Part shown: positions 11,442 to 24,100 of the stretch, one piece after another
Layout of the letters: every line of letters begins with the position of its first letter
Position numbering within the stretch: position 1 is the stretch's first letter
NCBI GenBank assembly: GCA_028673005.1
Contig: CM054113.1
Location: 174,761,956 to 174,825,955 of the forward strand
DNA from: Tanypteryx hageni
Lineage: Eukaryota; Arthropoda; Insecta; Odonata; Petaluridae
Length of the DNA: 64,000 nucleotides
Reading direction: 5' to 3'
Position numbers and translations under genes: made by a program
Notes under the pieces: generated by a model
Databases searched by the model: none
Told to the model about the DNA's origin: nothing
The model's input: only the letters and a program-made list of their open reading frames with translations

Positions 11442-12551
11442 TCTACATCTACAACTACATTATACCCTGCAAGTCACCTTTTCGGTGGATGGCAGGGGGT
11501 GCAGTGCACCAAGGGTCCATAGTTTTCCTACGTCATCTTTTTCTATTATGGTCTCTTATCGTCCTAGGGAAAAACGATCCTCTATATCGCTCCGTTCTAC
11601 AATCAATCTCGCGAATCTTATCATCACTGTCCTGCCTTCCGAAATACGTCCGGCTTCTGATAAGTCCTACTACCTCATTCGCTAGTCCCTCCGACATAAA
11701 TTTTTCCATTAGTTTAGTTCTAGCCTGCAGCCTACGTTCCTCTAACGATGTCCATTTCAGATTTTCTATTAATGATGTTACGCTTCGGTTACTATCGTAA
11801 TTCCTCTTTACAAATCTAGCTGCCCTGCGCTGAACCCTTTCTATCTCGTTAGTGAGTCCCTTTTCGTAAGGATCCCACACAGCTGAAGCATATTCGACCT
11901 GCGGTCGAACCAAGGATAAATAGCATAATTCTTTCACTTTTTCGGAGCTATTTCGAACTATTCTCCCTATAAAGGCCAGCTTTTTGTTAGCGGCACCTAT
12001 CAATCGGCGAATGTGGGTGTCCCACGAGAGATCACGATGGATCGTGACTCCGAGGTATTTAATCGAGTCTGAAACTGGAATATCTACTCCGTCCAACGAA
12101 TAATTATTATTCAACGAGATACTCTTGGTTCTCCAGAAGTTGATGACGCAGCTTTTCTTTTGGTTTATCTCTAACTGCCATTCCTTACACCATGCAGAAA
12201 TAGCTTCTAGGTCATTTTGGAGATACTGGTGGTCTTCCGGTTAGCTTATTTCTCTATAGATGACGGTGTCGTCCGCGAAAAGCCTAATTTTACTTCTGAC
12301 TACTGAGCTGATATCGTTTATATAAATTAGAAATAATAACGGACCAATTACACTACCCTGTGGAACGCCAGAGACAACCTCCACTAAGTTCGAAGATTTC
12401 CCATCTATAACAACCATCTGCTTCCTATGATTTAAAAACTCACGGATCCAACTAACGATTTTAGAATTTACGCCTAAGGTTTCTAATTTCGTTATTAACT
12501 TCCTGTGAGGTACCTTATCAATGGCTTTCCTAAAATCTAAGAAGATGGCAT
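11442..12551 (-). mobile_element. CR1/L2-like LINE copy 2, 5'-truncated, nested in hAT
   Basis: Reverse-strand homologue of positions about 2606-3715 of the first LINE. The 3' tail, read on plus as TTCTACATCTACAACTACA, lies at the left. Homology stops abruptly at 12551, the usual 5' truncation. TGTCT occurs at 11437-11441 and 12551-12555, a possible short duplication or microhomology. Divergence from copy 1 is only a few percent in the RT region, so both derive from a fairly recent family. Confidence 0.9.
11533..12550 (-). pseudogene. LINE ORF2 fragment: RT palm/thumb and C-terminal region
   Basis: Minus-strand frames carry DFRKAIDKVPH, GVPQGSVIGPLLF and LFADDT, then the C-terminal region beginning SLDGVDIPVSDSIKYLGV through the end of ORF2. 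An in-frame TAA at 12241-12243 separates the two halves. The segment after the stop is open to the normal end of ORF2, including the Glu codon that is a stop in copy 1. Confidence 0.85.
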
Positions 12552-13456
12552 GTCTCAGTGAAGGGTAAAGCAAAATGACCCTGGATCCCAAATAGCATCC
12601 AAATGGAGGAGTCGGTTAGTATGCAAAGAGACAACGAGTGGATTTCGAGGATATGTTTTTCTAAGAAATTTTCAAACCCCATTTGGGAAAAGCAGAACGC
12701 TTTTTAGGCATTAGTATCGCAAGGGTTGTGTTCGAAGCAAGACCAATGCTGAGAGTGCGCAGTGTTTTTTGGATTTGGATTTAAGATATGTAGTTTGTGA
12801 ATTACAACTCGTTAATATTTTCATCCGATATAATGAAATCGTATTTTATGGTTTTCGCTTAGTAGGTATATTAAGTTAATTTTGAACTGTGCACTTTTTA
12901 AGGAGGAAAAACTTGGTTCCGGGAGTGATTTCTTTCTTAACAATAATAACTTTTGTTTTCAACTATTCTTACGAATTAATCGAAATTTCCCTGGCGTCAA
13001 ATTTGTAACATTTGGTAAGTCATAATTAAAATTAATCACTTTTTAATACAGACATTTTTCTCAAATACTAATAAAACATTGTTTTTATTTATAAATAGGC
13101 ATACATGATTAGCGAAAGAGCTTGAATATAACCTAAAGATAGCTTTAATTTTTAAAATAGCTATATTGCTAGAGTTTGCATATTTTTTATGATCAGTGGA
13201 GTTCCGTTGCATTTGTTTTAAATTACGAATAAACATAACGATTGACTATAATTTAACTTGAGTGCATATGACGACAGAAAGCAAACTATTTACTAAATTT
13301 AAGAATGCAGTTAACCTTCCACGATTATTGTTTAATAGACCTCTTGGCAATAATGCTTTTTATTTAATATGGTATTGATATACTTATAATTTTCAAAATA
13401 TAAAAAATTAAACTAACATTAAACCTCTTTAAAATATTGAAAATTGCCCCTTTCAA

Positions 13457-14502
13457 ATGGCTGATCGGAAAAAGAAACGTCTCTCAGGAGCGGAAGCGTA
13501 GAAAACCAGGGGAGGCATATATTCAAAGCTCCTACGGTGGATTGACCAAGTATTTTAAAAGGAGAGATACCAACACTGTGGGCGATGTCATGTACCAGGA
13601 ACAAACTTATGGTATGGATGCAGGTATAAGTGAAGAAAATATTGCGATAGTAACAGAATCGTGTGATGAAGTTTGTAGCACAGGAACCCAAAACAATTAC
13701 AGTGATATTCAGGATGAACATATACATGAAACCAGTTAACGAGGAACTAAACTTGGATTTGCTCGAAAATACTGATGATCCTGCTTCTTGGCCAAGTGTA
13801 ATGTCAAGTAGTGTCTTTCACCATGTAGTCACAAGGGGCCCAGTTCAGGTTCAAGATTTTCTTTTCAAAAAAATAATGAGGGAAGATCCTTTACCGTTAA
13901 AAATTACAAAAGGTTGTTGCCAAATGGCGAGAAAATGCATAGAGATTGGTTAGTATACTCAGAAATACGTGATTTAGTTTATTGCTTTTGCTGTAAACTA
14001 TTTAGAAATTATGACAGTAATGTATGTGGTGAAATTAAAAATTGGAAAAATATATCCAGAGTTCTGAAGCAACACAAAACAACTAAAACGCATTTGTTGA
14101 AGTACAAAGATTGGTTGGATACTCTCCAGACTTAAAAATCACAAAACCATCGATTCCAATCAGCAGCGTCTTTTGGAAAGCGAAGACTAGCATTAGTATA
14201 AATTTTTTAAATGGGTTGTGGAAATAGTAAAATATCTTGCCAAACAATGCTTAGCATTTCGAGGAGACTCTAACGGACTGTTTGACACTTACAATGGTAA
14301 TTTTTTAAAGCTAATTGAAATGATAGCAAAATTTGACGGTGATATGGGAGAGCACTTGCGGGGAATTGAAAAACGGAAAAGGAAACCGGAAAACACTAAA
14401 TTGCGAGCACATTATTTAGGAAAAATACGAAATGAGCTTATAGAATTAATTTCTCAGCGCATGAAGCAACATACCATTAATATGGTCCTTAAGGGAAAAA
14501 AA
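13457..14502 (+). pseudogene. hAT transposase remnant (zf-TTF + DUF4371), truncated
   Basis: ATG at 13457 opens MADRKKKRLSGAEA, a start typical of ZMYM/TTF hAT proteins, then TAG at 13499 and a shift to the frame containing GGLTKYFKRRD. The frame then shifts to DPASWPS, and again to the TTF zinc-finger segment with WLVYSEIRDLVYCFCCKLF and a histidine-rich HKTTKTHLLKY tail. After further stops, DUF4371 follows at 14218 with EIVKYLAKQCLAFRG and HYLGKIRNELIELIS. Sequence ends in an A/TA-rich tract; the catalytic hAT core and dimerisation domain are missing. Family assignment rests on these motifs from known TTF-type hAT proteins. Confidence 0.8.
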
Positions 14503-14767
14503 AAAATATATATATATTAATATGAGTGTGTGTGTGTTTAGTATTGATGTGACAAGTCTTACAGATTAAAGTTTTTCTATAAATACTCATGTTTATAAAT
14601 TAAATACAATAAATATTGACACGATTGTATGATAGTTTTAGATATTAATAATGTTAATAATGTAAAATTCTTGATCATCGGAGACCCACGAAGCATGAGG
14701 GGGGAAGGGGCTGCCAAAAATTTACCCGCCTCAGGGCGGCGAAATGTCTGAAGCCATTGGCCCAATG

Positions 14768-17490
14768 ACTAAAAAAAAGAACTTTTTTCGTGAATTTTCG
14801 TAAATATAAACCAATTACCTCTCATAACTCACAGAAGTAATTTATGCTGAGTTGGCCAAAATGCAGCATACTAAAAATATTTTCGGATCTTTTGCTTTTT
14901 TCTTTATAAAAAAGAATGAAATAAGAATTTTAAAAATGTTTAATAAAAAAATTAGGAACTAAGAGGTTAATTGACTTTTTTCAAACGAATTTCTCTCATT
15001 ATTAGTATAATAAGACCTTTCCGCGAGTAACCTCTTCTTCGGTTGCGTCACGCGCGCGGCGAAATTCCACCGAAAAAAAGGGAAAAGGTTTTAACCAAAA
15101 GCATAAACGAGAAAACTTTTTAACTTTCGCGTCGCGATTTTCACAAGCGACGTTAAGCAAGGTATTAGTTCACCGAAAACCGAAGCGCGGCAAGGTAACG
15201 AACTACGAAGGGAAAAACAACGCGATGTATAAACACTCCTCTCTCTCTGGTTACTCTTTAGTACCCGTCTTGAACGGCGAGCATGGCAATCGATGAGTCG
15301 TTTCAACCACACATTCATTGGTTGCTTTGGAAACGTCTCTCGCCCAATGCGAGGGCCGGGATTTCATTTAGCGCCCTCCCGTTAAACTATGGACGTGTTT
15401 AAAGTTGCGTTTAACATCTCTTGCCACCTTTCTAAAAACGTCACTGCTCGAGCGGTCCCTGCTGTTGGTGTTTCCCATAACCCTGCAGTGCCACCAGGAG
15501 AGATCTCGCCAAACAATGTTAACGACGAATGGATGCATGAGTTGGGATGTTTCCCTTGCCGAAGGATTAAAAAGGCGATATTCGCGCCTTGAAAACCTCT
15601 CGAGGAATCAGGAAAATCCTCTTCCTCAAAAACGGCGTCTCGACGAACAATAAATACTGGACGGTCGACGACCATGCTCTTCCAAATAATATTTCGTCTA
15701 GATTTCCATTGGCCGAGCTTTTTTTTAATTTTTTACGTGGCAGCAGAATGTTTTTTTTTTAAACTCACTCTGAGGAACATTTTCAAATTTCAATTTTTGT
15801 GCTAAGAATTTATCAAGCAACCACGATTTTTAGACAGTACGCGTTTTTCCACCCTCCCATATTTCACAACTGTGTCACAAAAATTAACTCGAGATTTATG
15901 TTATTATGTAGGGAAATTGTGGCTGCTCTCGCTCCTGAATACACGTTAGGGAAGGCGACGTATGGAGCTGCGTTGTTTTTTATTTTTGCAATTCCATATG
16001 GCTAAAAATCCTTTTTCCGTACTTTATAGAGTCAAAATATTTCTCCATCGTTTGCATTCTAGTTGCGTAAAATTTTTGAGCATGATCTAATCGACATTTA
16101 ATCTCAGAATTTCGTTTACTTTTTCCCTTATTTTGTATTTTGCTGCAGCATTGAAACCAAGACGTTTTTTTGGCTTTGTCGTAAATATTGGTTAGGCGAT
16201 TATCTAGATATCTATAAACTTTAGAAAAACGGAGAAGGCGGTCACAAGAACATTTGCTGCTGGCTTATTCGATCGAATTCGAAGTCTGTGGCGTAACGTG
16301 TTCGATGTCGAGGTCACAATATCGTACTTTTATTCAAAATTTAATAGTTCATACTTTCAGAAATAAGTTCATTCGTCCTAAAAGTTTGAATCGTGCGGCA
16401 TTTCATTTTTTTACCATCTTGGAAAAAGAGTCAAACCTGGCCCGAGGATGAACAGGTGACGCACGCATTTAAGGGATGGAAATGAATTTACGAAATCAGC
16501 AGCAAAATCTTGACTGACTTTCGGGAATATTTATTTACTCGTGTCAAATGTAAAAAAATGGTCGAACGTTATACTTCTTATTTAAAGCAATCTTGATATG
16601 CTAAAAGCGAGTTACGATCGTACGATAACCATTTAACTCGTCATTATTCAACTAATGGTACGATAAAGGTTTTTAATTTCGCGTCGTCTTTTCCTTCCTA
16701 ATTGCTAATCTGAATCCGCAGAACCCGGCATCGACCGCAATTAGAAAAAGTTTCGAAAAATCCTATTTAAAAAAATTGATATTCAACTGATTGGGCAAAC
16801 GCGTCGTCCGCAGGGAATTGCATCGTTGTTTACTCCCTCGCGGCGTACCGGCACGCGGGCCGGAGTCCACCTTTTAATTAGGGGAGATTTCGAAAATTCG
16901 AAAGCGACCGGAGTGACCAATCCTTAACGCCCTCTGTCTCGGACGTAGGCATAGAGGGTAAACGCTAAGAAAAACCTTCGCAGTTTAGAAAATCACTTCG
17001 CGTTCAATGTCAAAACGTAACAGTCTTAATTTTTGTTTTTCGAAAGACTTCCCGCTATCCTGGATGTTGCAACACCACACGCTGTTGCTCCTTCAATTTT
17101 TCAACGGAAGGTATCGAGCGGCCAAAACCTTCCGAGTCGGAACGGAGACCTTTAAAAAAATTTTTTTTAAAGACTTCGCGTGCCTTCAACGACTACGATT
17201 TTGCACGCGACGTACATGGACTGGAGCAGGTATTTATTTATACGTGCGCTTTTATTTTCTTGTGTCTGTCTCTCGTGCAATGAGCAGAATGACGACTCGC
17301 GAGGAAGATGGATTTTTTTTTAATTTAGAACGTGGCGTGACCTGAGGCAACGCGGCAAACCGTGTCATTTCGTGAAATAAGGGTGTTGAATCATTAATAA
17401 AAAGGGAGGGTCGATTCCATCGTCAGAAGCGTGAGTTAGTCGATGTTACAAAAAACATGAGAGTCACGTCCTCGCCCCAAACCGAGGCAT
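14768..17490. other. unrecognised sequence with CpG-rich patches
   Basis: Patches with many CpG occur at 15020-15320 and 16800-16960. Open frames (for example 15382-15675 on both strands, 17007-17345) have no recognisable domain. I see no repeat border. Confidence 0.35.
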
Positions 17491-17497
17491 TTTTAGC

Positions 17498-17515
17498 GTC
17501 ACTGACGTCAGTGAC
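17498..17515. promoter_or_regulatory. 18-bp perfect palindrome with CRE core
   Basis: GTCACTGACGTCAGTGAC is identical to its reverse complement and contains TGACGTCA, the binding site of CREB/ATF bZIP dimers. No core promoter was seen next to it, so an enhancer-type role is only a guess. Confidence 0.4.
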
Positions 17516-20000
17516 CTCTCGTATCAGCGAGAGTGACACATATTTTAAAATACCGCTATTTATAATAGATATATATTCCCGCAACGGCTGGTTCGGACAT
17601 TTAAAAAAATGCTCCCTATGTCACTTGATTTTTTTTACTGAGAACTTTTTTTATCTGGATATTTTTCTGCGAAAATGAACCGACCTTTTACCAAAAATTA
17701 ATTATTATTTTCGCAAATCTTGGAACGTCTTTTCCCTACTCATCTAAACTGTATCGAGTTTAGGCTCGACCGAAAATGATAAGAACAGTTTAAAAAATAT
17801 ATCTTCTTCTCTCCTCAAGGAAAAGAACGAAAACATTAATCAATACTTTATTATTATTATTATTATTTCTCAATGATGAATCGAAAGTGATCTAAAAACA
17901 GAAGGGTGTCAACGATGCTTATATTTTGCATTTTTTTCTGAAATGCAGTTTAAAAAATTCCATTTTGCCTCTATGAATATTCCGTCAATTTGTACGAGTA
18001 CATTTCCCATGATGGTGTTCTGAAAAGCAGAATGCATAAACAACTGCCTTATATACATAATAGAGTCATAAAAAATATTCCCATAAAGTATCTCGACGCC
18101 CGTTTCGGGTTAACAAGATTGCGAGCCGTGCATATCCAATTCCATACTTCCCGCCTCACGATATGAAAACTTTGAGAAATCTTTTAAGCGTTGGTCACTC
18201 GCTTTACTTGCAGGAAAAAAAACCCTGAGTTACTTTTCCGCGCGAGTCGAAAGCACCGTGAGAGTTTTTAGCGATAATTCGATTGAGCAAATCGTTGCGC
18301 ATGCCAATTTTCACTTCCTTTCGCGTACCAACGTGCACACACAACAACCGCCTAAAAAAAAACATTATTAAGAAAAGCGTCGATAAATGATTTGGGTAAC
18401 GCGAGCGGACAGGTGGGGCTGTGGACCGTGACGTCATTGAGCTCGAGAAATCGTATTGCGGAACGAGTGTGTACAATTACGCGCGTAGTACACGGGCGAC
18501 GTCACGAGGAAAAAACGGTCGTTATGCGCCTGGCTGGACTCATTATTTAAATAAAAAATTGTCGTGAACAAGAGCTGAATTTTACTTAATTCGAGAGAGC
18601 GCCAAGTTGTCCTTGAAATTTCACTCGCATTCTCGAGAAAAAAATGCCGCAGCCAAGGTGTTTGTATCAATAGGCTTTCCAAGAAAAATAAACTTTTAAA
18701 GATTTTTATGTAACAATTGGCATCTGTTTTGAAATAAATACGTTTTTCGACCTTCTGAGAGCGACTGATCAATTCGTGCCCACGGAAAATTCAATGGAAC
18801 GATGTATTTCTCTTGAGTTTTCTAGTTTTTCCTCGAATGCGTTACGACATAGCGCCTACATCCTCTGGGTAGGGCGGATGGCAGATCAGAAAAGTAATTT
18901 GAGATTGTGCTAAAATAAGCATCTGAACATTACCTTACAAACTACTAACTGGGGCAAAATCAAAAGTCTAATCGGCGAACTAATCTTATAGCTGGCGTAA
19001 TTAATCATTGATCAGTGCGCCCATAAAACGTTTGAGTAAACGATGTGCGAATTTCCATTAAAAGGCAACCTTCATCGATAATAAGTAGCTAACCGTTGAA
19101 CATATCATTTTCATGAAAGATGTATAATTCAGTGTTGAGGCAAAGGGGTAGGACAACTTCCCTTCCCCTTGTATTGTCTGGCGAAAATATAAAATGACAT
19201 TTAAATCAAAATATTATGAGATAATGATACATAAAACAATAATGATATTAATAGTATAGTATTATTGAAGTTTGTTTATCTCGAGCAGTGGCGTTCAAAC
19301 TTGTTTTTCCATGTACCTATTGGATAATTTGACCGACTTATTGGTACCATCAGCCCTTTTCGTTATCTAATAAACTTGCCTTAATAAACGCAATATAAAT
19401 TTTGTTGGCACCCCCTTGTGAGTGATCTGGTTCGAGTTGTGGTCTCGGTATCACACTTTTAATGGCCGCGATCTAGAGGATGCGGGATCGGGTGTTGTGG
19501 CACCACTACACATGCCTCATGGCTACCCTTGGTTATTATTGGCTTCCTCTAGAAATGTGTCTGTGGATGCCGATTTCACACATGACGACGATTACTAATT
19601 TGTTGTTAGAATGCGCATGTTTTCCTTACATTTTCATGAGCATAGGAGTTACCAACATCAAATAATAATTGGGGGCTATGGCAGAGGGGATTGTAACATT
19701 ACTCGACATTTCCTTTCATTTGGCAGAATAACTCCCTTAATAATGACGTGCCAATCGCATGTATGGTGCACTACTTAACACTTTGTGTACGCACAAATAA
19801 AACTCTTAAAACCTGAGGCGTCGGAACCACACCGCAAAACCTGCATCGAGAGAGCGACAGATTAAAGTCAGGAAAAAAATCCAGCAGCGCTTGGAAGCGA
19901 TAAAGCGCCGGCCGTACCAGAATTAGGCGTCCGTTCGACGGAGAGAACTGATTATCTCTCTGTCTGTGGCCTACTTTAACAGCGCGCCAAAAATATTCTG
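17516..20000. other. unrecognised sequence; isolated CRE at 18429-18436
   Basis: Contains another perfect TGACGTCA at 18429-18436 in a CpG-richer patch (18190-18520), an ATT trinucleotide run near 17853, and a hAT-like left end CAGTGGCGTTCAAACTT near 19285 without a partner end. Nothing else supported. Confidence 0.35.
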
Positions 20001-21150
20001 ACAAAATGTCGCCCGGATGCCGGACGCGGGAAACGGCGACGAAAACGCGCGCGGCTTTCCTCTCCTTCTCCCTTGCTCACCCTCTGTCTCCCTCCCTCAT
20101 CCTTGCTTCAACCACCTTTTTCGCACACACGCGGGGTCACCGAAAACGGAGCAGGTGTCGCACCTGTCCTTTGTGTTCGTATTTTGAAGCACCCTCGCTC
20201 GCCCTACACACACACGAGGGCAGTCTCCCTTTAGGAATCCAGGGTGACTTGCCTTCCCGAAATTCTCATCCCTCGTACCTCCAAAAACCTCCTCCTCCTC
20301 TTTCCAACCGCCTAAGGTTGCCCTCTTGTCATCCCTCACACCCCAAAACCGAACCATCCCTACCTCGCCCTGTGGAAAGAAGAAAGGGAGGTGAGCAAGG
20401 ATGGTTGGAAAAAATCCTTTATTTCCATCCTCCGGCACCAAGGAGCGGAACAATCAACCCCTTTTTCGAAGGAAAGGGAGCCTTTTTTTATCCTCGCCCC
20501 CTCTACCTCCTCCCTTGGAAGCGGCATCATCCCTCCCTCCCTCCCATTTTTTCCACCCCTCCGTAACTTTTCACCTCTTTCTCGCCACCTCCCTCCACAC
20601 ACCCCTTGTGAATATATTATTCATCTCTCACGCACACACACGTACGCACGCACTACCTGCTGCGTCCTCTCTACAATGGTGAGGTTGAGAGGGAGGACAT
20701 CGGTATGAGAGATGGAAGGACAAGGAGAGGAGCATAGAATGTGTCCCTCCCTCCAGATGTGGAAAGAAATTACAGGAGGCAAAATAGAGAGGAAGAAGGC
20801 AATAATAGGATAGAGGTGTGAGAGAGGAGAGAGATAAAAGAGGAGCCCACGGCATAGTATAGGTTTGCCTTTCCTATTTTACGCTCATGAATGCCCCTTT
20901 CGGTCGTTCTGTGCGGTGAAGGAGAAATTTTTCTACGTGGCTATTAAACAAGTAAAAGGAAATGGAAAAGAATGGCGAGGAAAAGGGAGAAGGGAGGAAT
21001 AATACGGACTGCGTCCGTACGCTCCATGAAATCCGTTCTTTCCCCAATCTATTTCAACCCCCACCATTCCCTCCGTAGCAAAGGTGGGGGATGGATAGAA
21101 GGGAGGAGGGTGTGGAAGGGGGTTAGGCGAAGGTTGTATGTACACGGAAC
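20001..21150. other. CT/GA-rich, CpG-containing block
   Basis: Pyrimidine-rich on plus to about 20660, then purine-rich. The longest open frame (20006-20566, 186 codons) is mostly Pro/Ser/Leu/Arg low complexity with no domain and overlaps equally long shadow frames, so I do not call a gene. Confidence 0.4.
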
Positions 21151-24100
21151 TTTTAGCTGTTTAGAAATCGGTGTCGGCAGGACCGTACCAAGGGGGGAGT
21201 ATTACTGGACAATTGCACAAAGTCACTTTATTTTTACTTTGCGTTTCCGTTTCGCGGAGAACAGTTCGAATCGTACTCGCGAAATGGCGGAAAGCGCAGA
21301 AATTGCCTAAAAAATTACTGTGATGGATGATGAAAAGCCGGTAATGGCGATCGCCGATTTTAGTGAGTTTAGAAAACGCTTTTGCCAAGTACGTTCTTCA
21401 TTTCGCGATATGACAAAAAGTTTAGAAAAATGAGTCCAATAAATCAAATACTCATATCGAATTATGGATTACGTTCGTCAAACTATATCAGTACCAATTT
21501 TACCGATGAAATGGTCGATCATTTCATCCACTAAGCAGTCGCCTACAGACAGGTTGGATAGGGTGAAACGTTTTTATACAAAATTCGATTTTAACGAAAA
21601 AGCAAATCTGTTGAGATAGCAAGAAGGAAGCCGGCGTCTTTCCCCATATAGAATTTCATAAAAAAGTCACATTAAATATTTTTAGGACATGAATCAATAT
21701 CGATCATTCGACATACGTACTTTGATATCCACGAAAAATATGAAAGTCGATTTGAACGTTATGCCACATTCATATTCTTTTTTCTTCTATTTTTTTTTAA
21801 TGGGTAACGGAGATGAAGAAAATTTTATGCGTCTCTGAAGGCCGCAAGAATTGTTAACGTGTTTATTAATTTTAACATTTGAAAAGTACTTCTATTATGG
21901 ACTCAAATATTTTTGTAGTATCTGCATTTTCGTTGTAACCATATTCGTTGCAGCGACATTTTTTGTACCTGAGTTTTTTTGATAGGAGAGCTCTGGATCG
22001 TGAAAAGCGCACTTTTGATTTTAAAACTTATTTCAATGCGTACCCATAAGATTTCTTCCAACAATTAATGGGAAATGAGTAAAGGGAAATTCAAGCTAAT
22101 CTCTGGGTTAACGACGTATTCTATTAATAGCTGAATCGTATAACTTTAAGTATATAAATTCTTAGAAATTAACGAACAATCTTTGATTGTCATAAGGATT
22201 CAATATCGATATGAAAACCGTGCCACCAAGACAATGAACGATTAATGAAATCATCTTCTTTTCAAAAAGGCGAGATAACTAAATTTTGAAATAAAAATGC
22301 AAGTTAACCGCTTCTCAATAAGTCAGATATGGCCAATTTGATTACAAATATGTAGGCGTATATAGCTGAAACTGATGTAAAAGAAGCCACCCCATTCCAT
22401 CACACCGTTTCCACATTTCAACGAGATTCCTGATTCATTTTTAAAAGTAAATTAGAAGTCATTTCTTTTTAGCCCAGATAAAAGTGTCGGAAGGCTATCT
22501 CTCTCTCGATTTTTCCATCATCAACTCGGTAACGCAAATATAAATTACATGGTCACGGTCTTAATTATTTCCTCGAGAAAGGTTGCCCTTGAAAAGAGAA
22601 TTAGTATTATGTAAGATCTATCTCTTCCTCTACTTGAAATGAAATGAAAAATAAATCAAGGTTCAGTAGTCACATTTGATTTGGCAAGGGCCCGGGTGGA
22701 TTTTCATTTTTCATCTATTACGATCGTAGGATTAAATTTTGTAAAAGTTGCAGTCAAATTCATTCTCACGCACTTTTTAGTCACGCAATGTTTTGTAAAT
22801 CCCCAATGACTGTTGATAAGGTGACATACAATAACTTACTGTAAAATTAAGATTATAATTTTAAACTGTTGGCTTTGCTTTCGTAACACCCTGTTTATCC
22901 TATGCGATCACAATGGCGTTCGTCGACTGACTGCACTAACGGCATCATCTCGGAAAGTTGGACGTACCTACATACATTGCGGTAAAGCTTAAATCTTCCT
23001 TTCAGCGCAAGAGTTCTCTCAAGCAAGACTTCTTTAAATATTCATCCGCCAGGCACGTTTTATAACCACCAGAGACAGTTGATACATCATTCGAGAAAAC
23101 GAACTAAACTTTTTGCGGCTGAATAAAGCGGATTTAAGACCCAAACGTATGTCTTCTGCCGATCTAAATCTTAAATTAGGGTTTTATTTAATGCACAGAG
23201 TTTAATTCACGCCGCTGTGTACCTAAATTTGCAAGCGAATTGCGAATTTTTATCGAACCGTATATGATTCGCGGCACCAAAGTGGCTGCAGGAATGAATT
23301 GAAGCGAGTCAAGCAGTAAAGCGTACATCATGTAATTAACTATCTGATCGTCCTTGGAAAAGTACACCTCTGTAAAAACGCTCCTTGCTACCATTTTTAA
23401 AAATTACTTCTAAATTTAGATCCCAGGTAGGGATGGTAACTTGAAAGGTGACTAGAATACGGGAAACCATGCGTTCAGCCGGTAGAATTATTTCGAAGGC
23501 CGCATAGGACTACGTTTCGACCGTAAAAATATTAGTCATCATGTTTTTCTCAGAACTGTCCGACGGAGAATAGAGATATGGCTGATAATCTATCATAAAA
23601 AGCTATTAAGGAAAAGTACGCGACGCAAAAACTCGCCTTACGCCATAAGAGAAATTAAAAGATAAAATTCCAGATCGGCAGTGGTAGATGTCTACAGAGA
23701 CATATAGTGTATCAGGCAACGCAAACGGTCCTTAGCGAAATATTTGTTGAGGGAGCGAGCCCACCCTGACACATACAAATAATGGGGAATGCAAACTGGC
23801 TACCATGATACATTTTGAAATTGACAAATTATTGGGCATTCTACCCTAACGACTCATAAGTAACCTCCTCCTACAAAACAACATAGAGCAATTATTTTTA
23901 CGACTCCATTATAGAGACTCATGCCAGCTCGCCTCTAGTCTGGGCGATCGGTTTACTCTCTCTCTCTCTCTTTCTCTCTCGCCCGAAGTAATTGCGCAAA
24001 AAGCCCGAAATAAAAGAACACCCCGAACTGTCTTCAGCGGACTTTTATTGTTTCGAGCTCCCATTGTATTCAAATGCTTCGGAGGACTTTTGGAGAAAAA

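Larger units (their letters stand above)
10954..14753 (+). mobile_element. hAT (Tip100/ZMYM-like) DNA transposon, decayed
   Basis: The left end reads CAAGGCCGGCTTCAGACA and, further in, CGCCTCAGGGCG. The right end reads, in reverse, CTTCAGACATTTC and GCCGCCCTGAGGCG, giving related inverted termini. CCATTGGC occurs at 10946-10953 and 14754-14761, an 8-bp duplication as expected for hAT. The outer 9 bases of the left terminus lack a clear partner on the right, so exact ends are uncertain by a few bases. It contains a zf-TTF/DUF4371 transposase remnant and a later minus-strand LINE insertion at 11442-12551. Confidence 0.75.

Noticed and set aside
19285..19320. CAGTGGCGTTCAAACTT, hAT-like end
   Set aside because: No partner end found.
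20006..20566. 186-codon ORF on plus
   Set aside because: Composition is Pro/Ser/Leu/Arg from a CT-rich tract; equally long frames overlap it on both strands; no domain.
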